Positions 1-6,811 of a DNA stretch of 10,915 bases are shown one piece after another. The stretch is from Ruminococcus sp. UBA6407 (lineage in GTDB: Bacteria > Bacillota > Clostridia > Oscillospirales > Ruminococcaceae): assembly GCA_002438605.1 (NCBI GenBank), contig DJPR01000046.1, positions 1 to 10,915 on the forward strand, in the 5' to 3' direction. The notes beneath the pieces were generated by a model. That model made no database searches. It was not told the origin of the DNA and saw nothing but the letters and a program-made list of their open reading frames with translations. The translations under genes and the position numbers were made by a program. Position 1 is the stretch's first letter; the number at the start of each line of letters is the position of its first letter.

Positions 1-24
1 TAGCTTGTGCAGACAGGTTCTAAA

Positions 25-2361
25 ATGTGGGTATTGAATAAACGTGTTGCAAGAAATCTGCGTGCTAATGTTGTAAGGTGGATCGCTATACTGTTTATGG
101 TTATCCTGTGTGTGTATCTTGTTACTGCTTATATGGGCGATGCAATCACAGCAGGATATAATCATGCAAAGAGTTTCAGCGATAATAGAGCAAGAAGCGG
201 GCGATTTACAGCACTTGCCGAACTTAATGATGATGAACTTATAAATGCAAGCGAACTGGGATTTGATATAGAAAAGGAATACTACCTTGACTATCCCGCC
301 CTTGAAGAAGCAAAGCTCAGAGTATTCCGGCTGAGAGAAAAGGTCGATCTTGTATTCTGCGACAGCGGTGAGCCAGCTCATACTGATTCAGAGGCAGTAA
401 TAGAAAAGCATTTCTGTGAATACAATGATCTTCATGTTGGAGATAAGATAAATATTGCCGGTCTGGAATTTACTATAAGTGGTATAGGCGGTTCTCCTGA
501 TGCGGAGTACGTTTTCGATATTGACGGCGAAACTACTGATCATAAAATGTTCGGAAATTGCTTTGTTACAGCAGGAGGCTATGAGCGCCTGAGAAATACC
601 GGTGAAATGATCGGTTCGGAGATATACAGATATGCATACAAGAAACTAAGCGAAGACACTGAAGATTCTGTTCTTGAGGAGTATCTCAGGGATATTGAGT
701 TCGACGAGACAAGAATAAAGAACCGCTTTTTCACAGAGATGCTCAATGATATTCTTCAAAGCAAGATAGATATTGAGAATGCTATGAATGATATGAATGA
801 TGCCTGTGATGATCTTAAAGATACATCTGAAGAGTTTGACAGCAGTGCAAGGGAAATGTGTGATGCAGCAGGGGAATTTTATGATGCTGTCAATAATGAC
901 CTTGTAGGCGGTATAAATGACCTTGCAGACGGTGCAGAGGAACTTTGCAGTAATTCTGCTGACCTGAACAATGGAGCAGGTGATATATTTGATCTGTTCC
1001 TGAACAATGCGGAAAGTTCACTGGCACAGTATGGCATCAACAGAGATCTTACCCATGATAATTATGCAAGTGTGCTTTCGTCCGTTAGCTTTGCTGATTC
1101 AGGGAATGAATACGCACAGAATATTGATACACTTCTTTCCTCATTGCGTCAGGTAGACGAGTATTGCAGCGGTGTCAGAACGTACACCTCAGCAGTAGGT
1201 GAAGCTTCTTCAGGTGCGGCTGATTTGAGGGCTGCATCTGAACAGATAAAAGGTGCATCACAGCAGTTCGTTTATGGTTTGGGACAGTATGCACAAGCAC
1301 CAGAATTCGGCGGAGCACTGGATTCACTTAAAAGCAGCTATGATATGATAAACAGTGGAATAGCTGATGCAGACGAGGGAATATCTGAACTTTCTGGCGC
1401 TCTTGGTACTATAGATGCCGGAATCAGCCAGTTGCGTGAAGGTTCTGAACTTATATTTGATATGCTTCTGGAAGATATATCCTCCAGAATATCAGCATAT
1501 GGTACAAGTGTAACGCTTACACGAGATAACTATGAATCAGTAGTCAGCGATATAAGAAACAATATCAGCGATCAAGTCTCTGATACAGCATCACAGTCTG
1601 TAAATGATCTTATCAGTTCGCTTGACGATTACAGGACATTCTACAACGGCGTTGTGGATTATACCGCTGGTGTCAGTGAACTTAATGACGGTATAGATGA
1701 ACTTCATGACTCCATGCCTGGCCTTATAGATAATGCCTCTGAGCTTCGTGATGCTGCATTGGAATTTGCTGAACATACAGCCGAACTGAAAGATGGTGTA
1801 AATGAATTCAGCGATGCGATAGGGGATTTCAATGATAATATCGACGAACTTGACGAATTCTTTGATATTGATATTGATATTATTGAGACATTTGAACCGC
1901 TTTCATTCCATACCGGTGTACAGAATACTGCGGACAGAAATATGAGTACCGCCGAGACTTGCGGTATAATCGTATTTATGATAATAGCATTTATATTCAC
2001 AGTATTTATAAGCCATGAAATAGACAATGAATCTTCGGTAATTGGTGCTATGTACTCAATGGGCGTAAAGAAATGGAGTCTAATCAGGCACTACCTTATT
2101 ATACCTGTTATCATATCTCTTACTGGCGGAACTATAGGAACTGCCATTGGTCTGTCTCCTCTTGGCGTAGGTTTGCTGAGTGAATCAACAGAAAGTTTCT
2201 ACTCTCTGCCTAAATTTGTAAGCCATATTGATTACAGGATCGTTGCAATGGGTGTGCTTGCACCTGTACTCATATCGGCAGTTGTGACAGTAATAATCGT
2301 AAACAAAAAGTTGTCCAACAGTCCACTGAGTATGCTTAGACACGAAAAAAAAAATACGTAA
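25..2361 (+). CDS. FtsX-family ABC transporter permease, N-terminal part (frame broken at an A10 run)
   Basis: Membrane permease of an ABC transporter of the FtsX/MacB-like class, expected to work with a separate ATPase that would lie upstream of the window. Residues below count from the GTG at 7. One membrane segment (about 25-43) is followed by a very long extracytoplasmic domain (about 44-648), much of it acidic, helical and coiled-coil-like with recurring L-x-D-G patterns. An FtsX module follows with three membrane segments (about 651-669, 694-723, 745-765) and the typical cytoplasmic ending SPLSMLRHEKK. The ATG at 25 was chosen because its product begins MWVLNKRVARNLRAN, a usual family N-terminus; GTG at 7 is the alternative, and TAG at 1-3 closes the frame. 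The frame ends two residues after an A10 run. Homologues carry a second FtsX module, found here in another frame from 2345. FtsX identity is confident; the substrate (peptide or lipid) is unknown. Confidence 0.88.
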   Translation: MWVLNKRVARNLRANVVRWIAILFMVILCVYLVTAYMGDAITAGYNHAKSFSDNRARSGRFTALAELNDDELINASELGFDIEKEYYLDYPALEEAKLRVFRLREKVDLVFCDSGEPAHTDSEAVIEKHFCEYNDLHVGDKINIAGLEFTISGIGGSPDAEYVFDIDGETTDHKMFGNCFVTAGGYERLRNTGEMIGSEIYRYAYKKLSEDTEDSVLEEYLRDIEFDETRIKNRFFTEMLNDILQSKIDIENAMNDMNDACDDLKDTSEEFDSSAREMCDAAGEFYDAVNNDLVGGINDLADGAEELCSNSADLNNGAGDIFDLFLNNAESSLAQYGINRDLTHDNYASVLSSVSFADSGNEYAQNIDTLLSSLRQVDEYCSGVRTYTSAVGEASSGAADLRAASEQIKGASQQFVYGLGQYAQAPEFGGALDSLKSSYDMINSGIADADEGISELSGALGTIDAGISQLREGSELIFDMLLEDISSRISAYGTSVTLTRDNYESVVSDIRNNISDQVSDTASQSVNDLISSLDDYRTFYNGVVDYTAGVSELNDGIDELHDSMPGLIDNASELRDAALEFAEHTAELKDGVNEFSDAIGDFNDNIDELDEFFDIDIDIIETFEPLSFHTGVQNTADRNMSTAETCGIIVFMIIAFIFTVFISHEIDNESSVIGAMYSMGVKKWSLIRHYLIIPVIISLTGGTIGTAIGLSPLGVGLLSESTESFYSLPKFVSHIDYRIVAMGVLAPVLISAVVTVIIVNKKLSNSPLSMLRHEKKNT
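982..1560 (+). repeat. Internal protein-level duplication in the permease extracytoplasmic domain
   Basis: Residues about 326-360 and 482-516 (counted from 7) are similar. Both run IFDxxL, then SxxxxYG, then LTxDNYxSVxS, and each is followed by a helical stretch (SSLRQVDEY against SSLDDYRTF) and then by VGEASSGAADL or VSELNDGIDEL. The two units lie about 468 bp apart in the DNA, which points to an old tandem duplication that lengthened the coiled domain. The similarity is visible in protein rather than DNA, so the duplication is not recent. Confidence 0.55.
2345..2354 (+). other. A10 homopolymer splitting one permease gene into two frames
   Basis: Ten consecutive A residues lie in the 29-base overlap between the two open frames: a TGA at 2327-2329 closes the downstream frame upstream, and a TAA at 2359-2361 closes the first frame. 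Reading with nine A gives HEKKIRKIKARNLDSLPF and then runs without a stop to 3436, joining both FtsX modules as in full-length relatives. A -1 shift does not help because that frame stops at 2412-2414; a +1 or -2 change is needed. Possible explanations are a loss-of-function mutation, a phase-variable tract, transcriptional slippage on the A run, or an assembly error. Confidence 0.85.
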
Positions 2362-2461
2362 GATCAAGGCAAGAAATCTTGATTCTCTGCCGTTTATTAC
2401 TTCATTCAGAATAAAGCAGTTTTTTAATGAATCAGGAACGAGCGTTATAGTATTTTTTGGA

Positions 2462-3436
2462 ATGTTTCTTCCGCTTATGTTCCTTATGCTTGCACTGAAC
2501 TATGCAGTATCAATTGACCCTTTCATTGAAGGTGCAAAGAATGATATTCAGTTTGAAGAACTTTGTATAATGAAGTATGCATCATCTGATATTCCTGAAA
2601 ATTGTGAGGACGTATACATTGAGTCTCTTGATATGAAAGGGAAAATAGGAAACTGTAGTGTCTCCGTAATGGGTATACAGCCTGATTCAGAGTGCTTCGG
2701 ATTCAGCGTTGCCGGCAACAGGAGGAATACCGTTTCTATCGGTACAGGAACAGCAAGAAAATACAATATGAAGAATGGTGATATTTTTACCCTCTACTCA
2801 TCAGACAGACACAGATACTACACCTTTGAGGTTGCTGGTACAGTTGATTATGCTGTAGGATTATATGTATTCATGGATATAGAGGATATGCGTCGTGTGT
2901 TCGGCAGAAGCGATGACTATTACAATGCACTCGTTTCAACAGAGAAGATCAGTATTGAAAAAGAACGCCTTTTTGCCGACTATACAAAAAATTCGATAAT
3001 CAAGGCCGCTGAAGATGATGTTTCGGGAATGATGATATCAGTATATATATTCATTGCTGTTGCGGCTATAGTATTCTTTATAATAACGTTCCTTATGATA
3101 AAGCTGATGATAGATAGAGCAAAGATGAATATATCGCTCATGAAGGTGTTCGGCTTTAACAGGAAAGAAATCAGAAAACTCTATATAAACGGAAATTTCT
3201 ACCTCATACTGGCATCACTCTTTGTTGGTATGCCGATATCAAAGCTGTTTGTTGATAAGGTTTGGTTTGCTGTATCAAATCAGAATATCGAAGCAGGCTA
3301 TGATACACATTATCCGATATTCCTTTATATTATTATCACTGGTGTTGTAATTGCGATGTATTTTATCATAACGTTCATACTCAATTCTGTTATAAATAAG
3401 ATACATATGTCAGAGGTGCTGAAAAACAGAGAGTGA
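2462..3436 (+). CDS. FtsX-family ABC transporter permease, C-terminal part (out of frame with the first part)
   Basis: Second half of the permease. The listed start is the first in-frame ATG, but the open frame goes back to 2345 and encodes 36 more residues that fit the family, including the cytoplasmic stretch and the beginning of the fifth membrane segment. The ATG lies inside that segment and has only a weak GGA before it, so independent initiation is unlikely. From M2462: end of a membrane segment (1-17), a compact MacB-like extracytoplasmic domain (about 18-188), then a second FtsX module with membrane segments at about 191-217, 243-262 and 285-308. The end is the usual INKIHMSEVLKNRE type. 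Together with the first part this makes an eight-helix permease of about 1,136 residues. Without a frame correction the second module would not be made properly. Confidence 0.8.
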   Translation: MFLPLMFLMLALNYAVSIDPFIEGAKNDIQFEELCIMKYASSDIPENCEDVYIESLDMKGKIGNCSVSVMGIQPDSECFGFSVAGNRRNTVSIGTGTARKYNMKNGDIFTLYSSDRHRYYTFEVAGTVDYAVGLYVFMDIEDMRRVFGRSDDYYNALVSTEKISIEKERLFADYTKNSIIKAAEDDVSGMMISVYIFIAVAAIVFFIITFLMIKLMIDRAKMNISLMKVFGFNRKEIRKLYINGNFYLILASLFVGMPISKLFVDKVWFAVSNQNIEAGYDTHYPIFLYIIITGVVIAMYFIITFILNSVINKIHMSEVLKNRE

Positions 3437-3455
3437 TCTTCAGAATAAAAATGAG

Positions 3456-3491
3456 AATATATTCCTCCACAATATGCTTGGGGAATATATT
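3456..3491 (+). other. Intercistronic inverted repeat between permease and thioesterase
   Basis: AATATATTCC (3456-3465) is the perfect reverse complement of GGAATATATT (3482-3491) around a 16-base loop, and two more pairs (one G-U) can extend the stem inward. No T-run follows, so it is not a standard terminator. It may be an RNA processing or stabilising hairpin, or an operator, between the permease and the thioesterase. Confidence 0.45.
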
Positions 3492-3554
3492 ATTAACAAT
3501 CAAACTGTACTGATTTACAAAAAACTATTGCAAAAAATGCGAAAAGAGGTTAAA

Positions 3555-4238
3555 ATGAATATATATTGCTTTCCTTATGCAGGAGGATCTTCGTTTATTT
3601 ATTCCGAACTGAGAAAAAAAGCATCGGACAAATACAGGATAGTTCCTATGGAGTATCCTGGACACGGCTTAAGAATGGGCGAGGAACTTTCAGATTCAAT
3701 TGAATATATCGTTGATGATATGTTCAGACAGATACAGAAAAAAGATGATGGATCACCCTTTGCACTCCTCGGATACAGCATGGGTTCAAAACTTGTATAC
3801 CTGCTTTACAGCAAGTACAAGGAGCATACAATGTTCCGTCGTCTGAAGAATATCTTCTTTTGTGCTATGTCTATGGAATCACAGAATGACAAGGAAGACT
3901 ATGCACACATTAGCAATGAAAAGCTGAAAGAGTATACCCTCAGTCTTGGCGGAACTAAGCTTGAAGACGAGGAAGATGAGGAGAATTTCAAAGCTTTTCT
4001 TCCAATAATCCGCAACGACTTCATTCTTCTCCAGCACGCAGATGAGTGTATAGAGAATACAAATAGATCTGAGATAGATGTTGATGTGTGCGTGATGTAT
4101 TCTGCTGAGGAGGAGAACGTTCACTCATATAATAATTACTGCGCTGATGTTCCCGAATATGAGTTCTTTGAAGGTGGTCACTTTTTCATACATTCTTACT
4201 GTGACAGAATAAATGAGTGTATCAGCAAGCACATCTGA
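3555..4238 (+). CDS. Type II thioesterase (alpha/beta hydrolase, GrsT/LgrE-like)
   Basis: Cytosolic alpha/beta-hydrolase of 227 residues. Type II thioesterases clear wrongly loaded acyl or aminoacyl groups from carrier domains of NRPS or PKS assembly lines. Visible signs are the N-terminus YCFPYAGGSSFIY, YPGHGLRMGEE at 34-44, the nucleophile elbow GYSMGS with Ser75, and GGHFFIHSY with catalytic His209. The length suits the family (about 220-260). The ATG at 3555 was chosen because AAAAGAGG (3542-3549) precedes it and the conserved sequence begins there; in-frame codons back to 3474 have no such support. The region that usually supplies the catalytic Asp (a GxDD-like turn after the sixth strand) reads YSAEEENVHS at 182-191, so a Glu may stand in or the acid may lie elsewhere. 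It follows an ABC permease, which suggests the edge of a biosynthetic cluster. No synthase is in the window, so that link is inferred. Confidence 0.85.
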   Translation: MNIYCFPYAGGSSFIYSELRKKASDKYRIVPMEYPGHGLRMGEELSDSIEYIVDDMFRQIQKKDDGSPFALLGYSMGSKLVYLLYSKYKEHTMFRRLKNIFFCAMSMESQNDKEDYAHISNEKLKEYTLSLGGTKLEDEEDEENFKAFLPIIRNDFILLQHADECIENTNRSEIDVDVCVMYSAEEENVHSYNNYCADVPEYEFFEGGHFFIHSYCDRINECISKHI

Positions 4239-4299
4239 GATACTGCTGTACAGAGAATGTTCGGTCGATCCCTGAAATAGTACGCTGAGTCACGGGCAA

Positions 4300-4318
4300 T
4301 ATATAATAACATTATATA
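4300..4318. promoter_or_regulatory. AT-rich perfect dyad before the S41 peptidase gene
   Basis: TATATAAT (4300-4307), AAC, ATTATATA (4311-4318) form a perfect 8-bp dyad with a 3-base centre, directly before the ribosome site AAGAGGTG. It contains a TATAAT hexamer at 4302-4307, but no good -35 box lies 16-18 bases upstream. It could be a weak promoter or operator, or a simple AT-rich hairpin; the function is uncertain. Confidence 0.3.
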
Positions 4319-4332
4319 AGAGGTGTATTTTT

Positions 4333-6087
4333 TTGAAACGACTATTTGCTCTTTTTACACAGTTTGATAACAGTCTGAAATTCATGATCGCTTTTCAGTT
4401 CGGAACGCTTATTCTGCTGACGTTTCTGTACCACTTTATGAAGGAACGTCACAAAAAGTTATGGCTTTTGCTTTGTGTACTGCCGCTTATCGTTTTCCTG
4501 ATCTTCTATGGTTTGAACTACGTTCATGGAGAGCCGGCACTGTCATTTCAGCGCTATGCTGCACTTGGCGCAATCTCAATAATCACCCTTCTATGGGGAC
4601 TTGCCATTTATTTCAGAGGCAGTCCGGCAGCTTACAGCGTATTTGCATATTCAGCGGCTATCGGCTGCGTTGGTATGACAGTTGGCAGTGTTCTACTTAA
4701 TAGCATGATATACGATCTTGGAAACTTCACAGCCTACGACTGGGAAACATCGTTCTCAAAAACCATAGACCGCCTTGAAAAGTCATATGTTAACCGTTAC
4801 TGGAAGGATATAGACTTTGACAGTATACGCAGTGAACTTATTCCGAAGGTAAGACAGGCACAGCAGACAGGTGATAAGGTTGCTTTCAGTGAAGCACTTT
4901 ATGATTTGAAGTATGAACTGTTTGACGGTCATGTGGACGTTGTAATAAAAGACTATGATACATCATATGAGGTGTCACAGAGACTTGCCGGAAATGACTA
5001 TGGTTTTTCAATGTTTCGTGACAGTGCCGGCGAAGTGCTTGCTGTTCTTGTAGACGAAAAAAGTGCAGCGGCAGAAAATGGCATAAAAAACGGCACAGTG
5101 ATCACAAAGTGGGACGGTCAGCCGATAGATGAAGCAGCATCACAGGTCAGATGCATTGATACCTTTTATACCTTTTCATATATTGAAAATGAGGACATTT
5201 TCAGGCCAATATTCCTTGCCGGTAAGGGCGGAGATAGTGTTGAAGTAACTTTTATAGGCGATGACGGAAAAGAGCGTACTGCTGAACTTCCTAAAAAAGG
5301 CAACTATTCAAGTCGTTTGCATAATGCTATAGATACCGTTATCAGAGGAAGCGTCATAGAGCATAATGAAAACTTTTATTCTTGTATGCTTAACGATAAC
5401 TGCGGTTATTTCAGAGTAACAAGAGAGTATTATTACTATGATGGAATGGACTATATCAAAGCGGAGCTTTTTGATGGATATGAAGCGATGCGCCAGGATA
5501 TCATCAATAAAATGAACGAACTTAAAATACAGGGCATGGATCGGCTTGTTATAGACCTTCGTAATAATAGTGGCGGAATGGGAATGGTCGCACAGAATAT
5601 CGCATCAGTTTTTGTAGACGTTGATTTTTTATCAGAAAAATCATTCCTGACAAACAGTGGGAAAATGGTATCTCTGGCAAAGCCAGCCAAAATAGGAAAA
5701 GCGGAATTCAGCGATATGCCTATAACCGTTATTGTAAATTCAAGAACCTGTAGTGCAGGAGACTGCCTTACATACTGGCTTTCAAGAGGAGATAATACCA
5801 AGATCGTTGGCAGCACATATCCCTGGGGCTGCGCACAGGGTATTGGCGGCACTTGCCTTCTGACTGACTGCGAATTTGAGTTTTCTTATCCGGTAAACCT
5901 GACACTCAGTGAAGAAAGTGTTCCGATCTCTGATGCAAAAAGTGACAGAAAAGCAAGAGTTGTCCTTGACTATAAACTGGAGTATAACCGTGAGGGCGTT
6001 ATTGAACTTTTCAGCAATACAAATACCAAGGACGATGTGCTTGAGTATGCTGTTAATATATTGAATGAAACCGCTGACGCAAAATAA
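4333..6087 (+). CDS. Membrane-anchored S41-family serine peptidase with PDZ-like region
   Basis: Predicted membrane protein of 584 residues in the C-terminal-processing/tricorn-like peptidase family S41. The N-terminus has about four hydrophobic segments (roughly 15-36, 43-62, 76-94, 103-124). A helical region with the motif ELFDGHVDV follows (His200), then a PDZ-like region (about 222-310, with AAAENGIKNGTVITKWDGQ). The peptidase core contains LVIDLRNNSGGMG at 405-417 and the nucleophile site NSRTCSAGD with Ser474. The TFGKG stretch that carries Lys in Ctp enzymes is here TYPWGCAQG (495-503), with no Lys, so a Ser/His mechanism using His200 is more likely than Ser/Lys. The TTG start is supported by AAGAGGTG (4317-4324) about 8 bases upstream; the next ATG at 4384 lies inside the first hydrophobic segment. 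The active domain probably faces outside. Its place after the permease and thioesterase hints at a role in processing or self-protection, which is inference. Confidence 0.85.
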   Translation: MKRLFALFTQFDNSLKFMIAFQFGTLILLTFLYHFMKERHKKLWLLLCVLPLIVFLIFYGLNYVHGEPALSFQRYAALGAISIITLLWGLAIYFRGSPAAYSVFAYSAAIGCVGMTVGSVLLNSMIYDLGNFTAYDWETSFSKTIDRLEKSYVNRYWKDIDFDSIRSELIPKVRQAQQTGDKVAFSEALYDLKYELFDGHVDVVIKDYDTSYEVSQRLAGNDYGFSMFRDSAGEVLAVLVDEKSAAAENGIKNGTVITKWDGQPIDEAASQVRCIDTFYTFSYIENEDIFRPIFLAGKGGDSVEVTFIGDDGKERTAELPKKGNYSSRLHNAIDTVIRGSVIEHNENFYSCMLNDNCGYFRVTREYYYYDGMDYIKAELFDGYEAMRQDIINKMNELKIQGMDRLVIDLRNNSGGMGMVAQNIASVFVDVDFLSEKSFLTNSGKMVSLAKPAKIGKAEFSDMPITVIVNSRTCSAGDCLTYWLSRGDNTKIVGSTYPWGCAQGIGGTCLLTDCEFEFSYPVNLTLSEESVPISDAKSDRKARVVLDYKLEYNREGVIELFSNTNTKDDVLEYAVNILNETADAK

Positions 6088-6090
6088 CTT

Positions 6091-6143
6091 AAAATTGGAG
6101 CAGGGTAGTCATGAATACTGCTAATTGCACCCTCTCCAGTTTT
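6091..6143 (+). terminator. Hairpin terminator after the S41 peptidase gene
   Basis: AAAATTGGAG-C-AGGGT (6091-6106) pairs with ACCCTCTCCAGTTTT (6129-6143): 15 pairs with one G-U and one bulged C, ending in TTTT, starting 3 bases after the TAA stop. The loop is long (22 bases) and holds a small AGT/ACT inner pair. It is a plausible rho-independent terminator for the + strand transcript, less compact than usual. Confidence 0.6.
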
Positions 6144-6176
6144 CAATCAGAAACGATAGCTTTTACCCTAACTAAA

Positions 6177-6208
6177 AATGCACCCACTGTTAAATCAGAG
6201 GGTGCATT
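6177..6208. repeat. Inverted repeat around GCACCC
   Basis: AATGCACCC (6177-6185) and GGGTGCATT (6200-6208) are perfect reverse complements with a 14-base loop. A related GGTGCATT sits at 6269-6276 in direct orientation, after the right arm of the next inverted repeat. No T-run follows, so this is not a clear terminator. Confidence 0.5.
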
Positions 6209-6259
6209 GTATCAAAATAAGCGTTTTTAGCCATATTCGCACCCCAATTTTGATACAAT
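6206..6259. repeat. 13-bp perfect inverted repeat
   Basis: ATTGTATCAAAAT (6206-6218) and ATTTTGATACAAT (6247-6259) are perfect reverse complements separated by 28 bases. The left arm overlaps the end of the preceding inverted repeat by three bases. It may be a terminal repeat of a small element or an RNA hairpin. Confidence 0.6.
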
Positions 6260-6390
6260 CGAAGTTGAGGTGCATTCTTATGCTCAAACGCAGATAATAC
6301 GCTGATTTTTAAGGCAATCAGAAACGGTATAGTGAAAGATATGGGCGTATAGTAGGCTCAAAACAGGGCAAAAATGAGGAGATGTACCTC

Positions 6391-6489
6391 AAAAGTCAAC
6401 GATTACCCAAGCTATCGTTGATTTTTGCGAAAAATCGAAAATCGTTTTGGGTGCCTTTGGGGGAATTTTTCGGGCTATCGTTGACTTTT
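6391..6489. repeat. Three-copy inverted and direct repeat of ATCGTTGAYTTTT
   Basis: AAAAGTCAACGAT (6391-6403) is the perfect reverse complement of ATCGTTGACTTTT (6477-6489). It also pairs, with one G-U, with the closer ATCGTTGATTTTT (6414-6426) across a 10-base loop. The two right-hand copies are direct repeats extending to GCTATCGTTGA. The near pair with its T-run could act as a + strand terminator, and the far pair could form an alternative, mutually exclusive structure. Confidence 0.6.
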
Positions 6490-6615
6490 TTAACGAAACG
6501 GATCGGTCACAATATCCTCTCTGCTCATTGTCTGAACAAGCCCTTCGAGCAGTTTGGATATTATATAATAAAAAAGTGTACAAGTATAGTATGCGTTACA
6601 CATTGTTAACTTGAA

Positions 6616-6646
6616 CCCCGATTCTCGTTTCAGAATCGGGGTTTTT
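6616..6646 (+). terminator. Strong rho-independent terminator (first of a tandem pair)
   Basis: CCCCGATTCT (6616-6625), a six-base loop, AGAATCGGGG (6632-6641), then TTTTT. The 10-bp GC-capped stem is perfect. The T-run direction shows it works on the + strand. The nearest + strand gene ends 530 bp upstream and has its own hairpin. Confidence 0.88.
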
Positions 6647-6657
6647 CGACAAACTGA

Positions 6658-6689
6658 AGCCTGAAATCAAATCGATTTCAGGCTTTTTT
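6658..6689 (+). terminator. Strong rho-independent terminator (second of a tandem pair)
   Basis: AGCCTGAAATC (6658-6668), loop AAATC, GATTTCAGGCT (6674-6684), then a run of six T (6684-6689). It is a perfect 11-bp stem 12 bases after the first terminator. It also separates + strand transcription from the converging minus-strand gene at 6812-7390. The 6690-6811 stretch after it shows no feature I can support. Confidence 0.88.
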
Positions 6690-6811
6690 CTCTCAAATTT
6701 AGTAATCATTGAGCCAACGACTGATGAATCTCCGCTTTCAGATAATGAAAGATATGCTTCGTTCGTCAACTTTACGATTTTTTGATGTTATATTGCCGTT
6801 AGTGTGAATAT

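Larger units (their letters stand above)
6144..6610. other. Repeat-rich non-coding region, possible decayed mobile element
   Basis: No convincing gene is present. The stretch contains a 12-bp direct repeat CAATCAGAAACG (6144-6155, 6315-6326), a 9-bp inverted repeat around GCACCC (6177-6208), a 13-bp inverted repeat (6206-6259) and three copies, in both orientations, of an ATCGTTGAYTTTT unit (6391-6489). The frame from 6382 lacks coding character and is largely built of these repeats. From 6274, a frame beginning MLKRR is interrupted by two stops within 15 codons, so if it was ever a gene it is wrecked. The layout resembles a MITE-like or decayed insertion, but no transposase is recognisable. 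Confidence 0.45.

Noticed and set aside
1704..2027. Minus-strand frame of 107 codons inside the permease
   Set aside because: It is a Ser/Ile-rich mirror of the acidic coiled domain, typical of antisense shadow frames.
2345..2414. Programmed -1 ribosomal frameshift on the A run
   Set aside because: The -1 frame meets TAA at 2412-2414; only a +1 or -2 change enters the downstream permease frame.
6382..6609. Possible 75-aa + strand gene (and the antisense frame at 6389-6583)
   Set aside because: The frame is built from the ATCGTTGAYTTTT repeats and their surroundings, has no recognisable domain, and both strands are open by chance. I treat the interval as non-coding.
6144..6610. CRISPR array
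   Set aside because: The repeats are few, unevenly spaced and in mixed orientation, and no cas gene is nearby.
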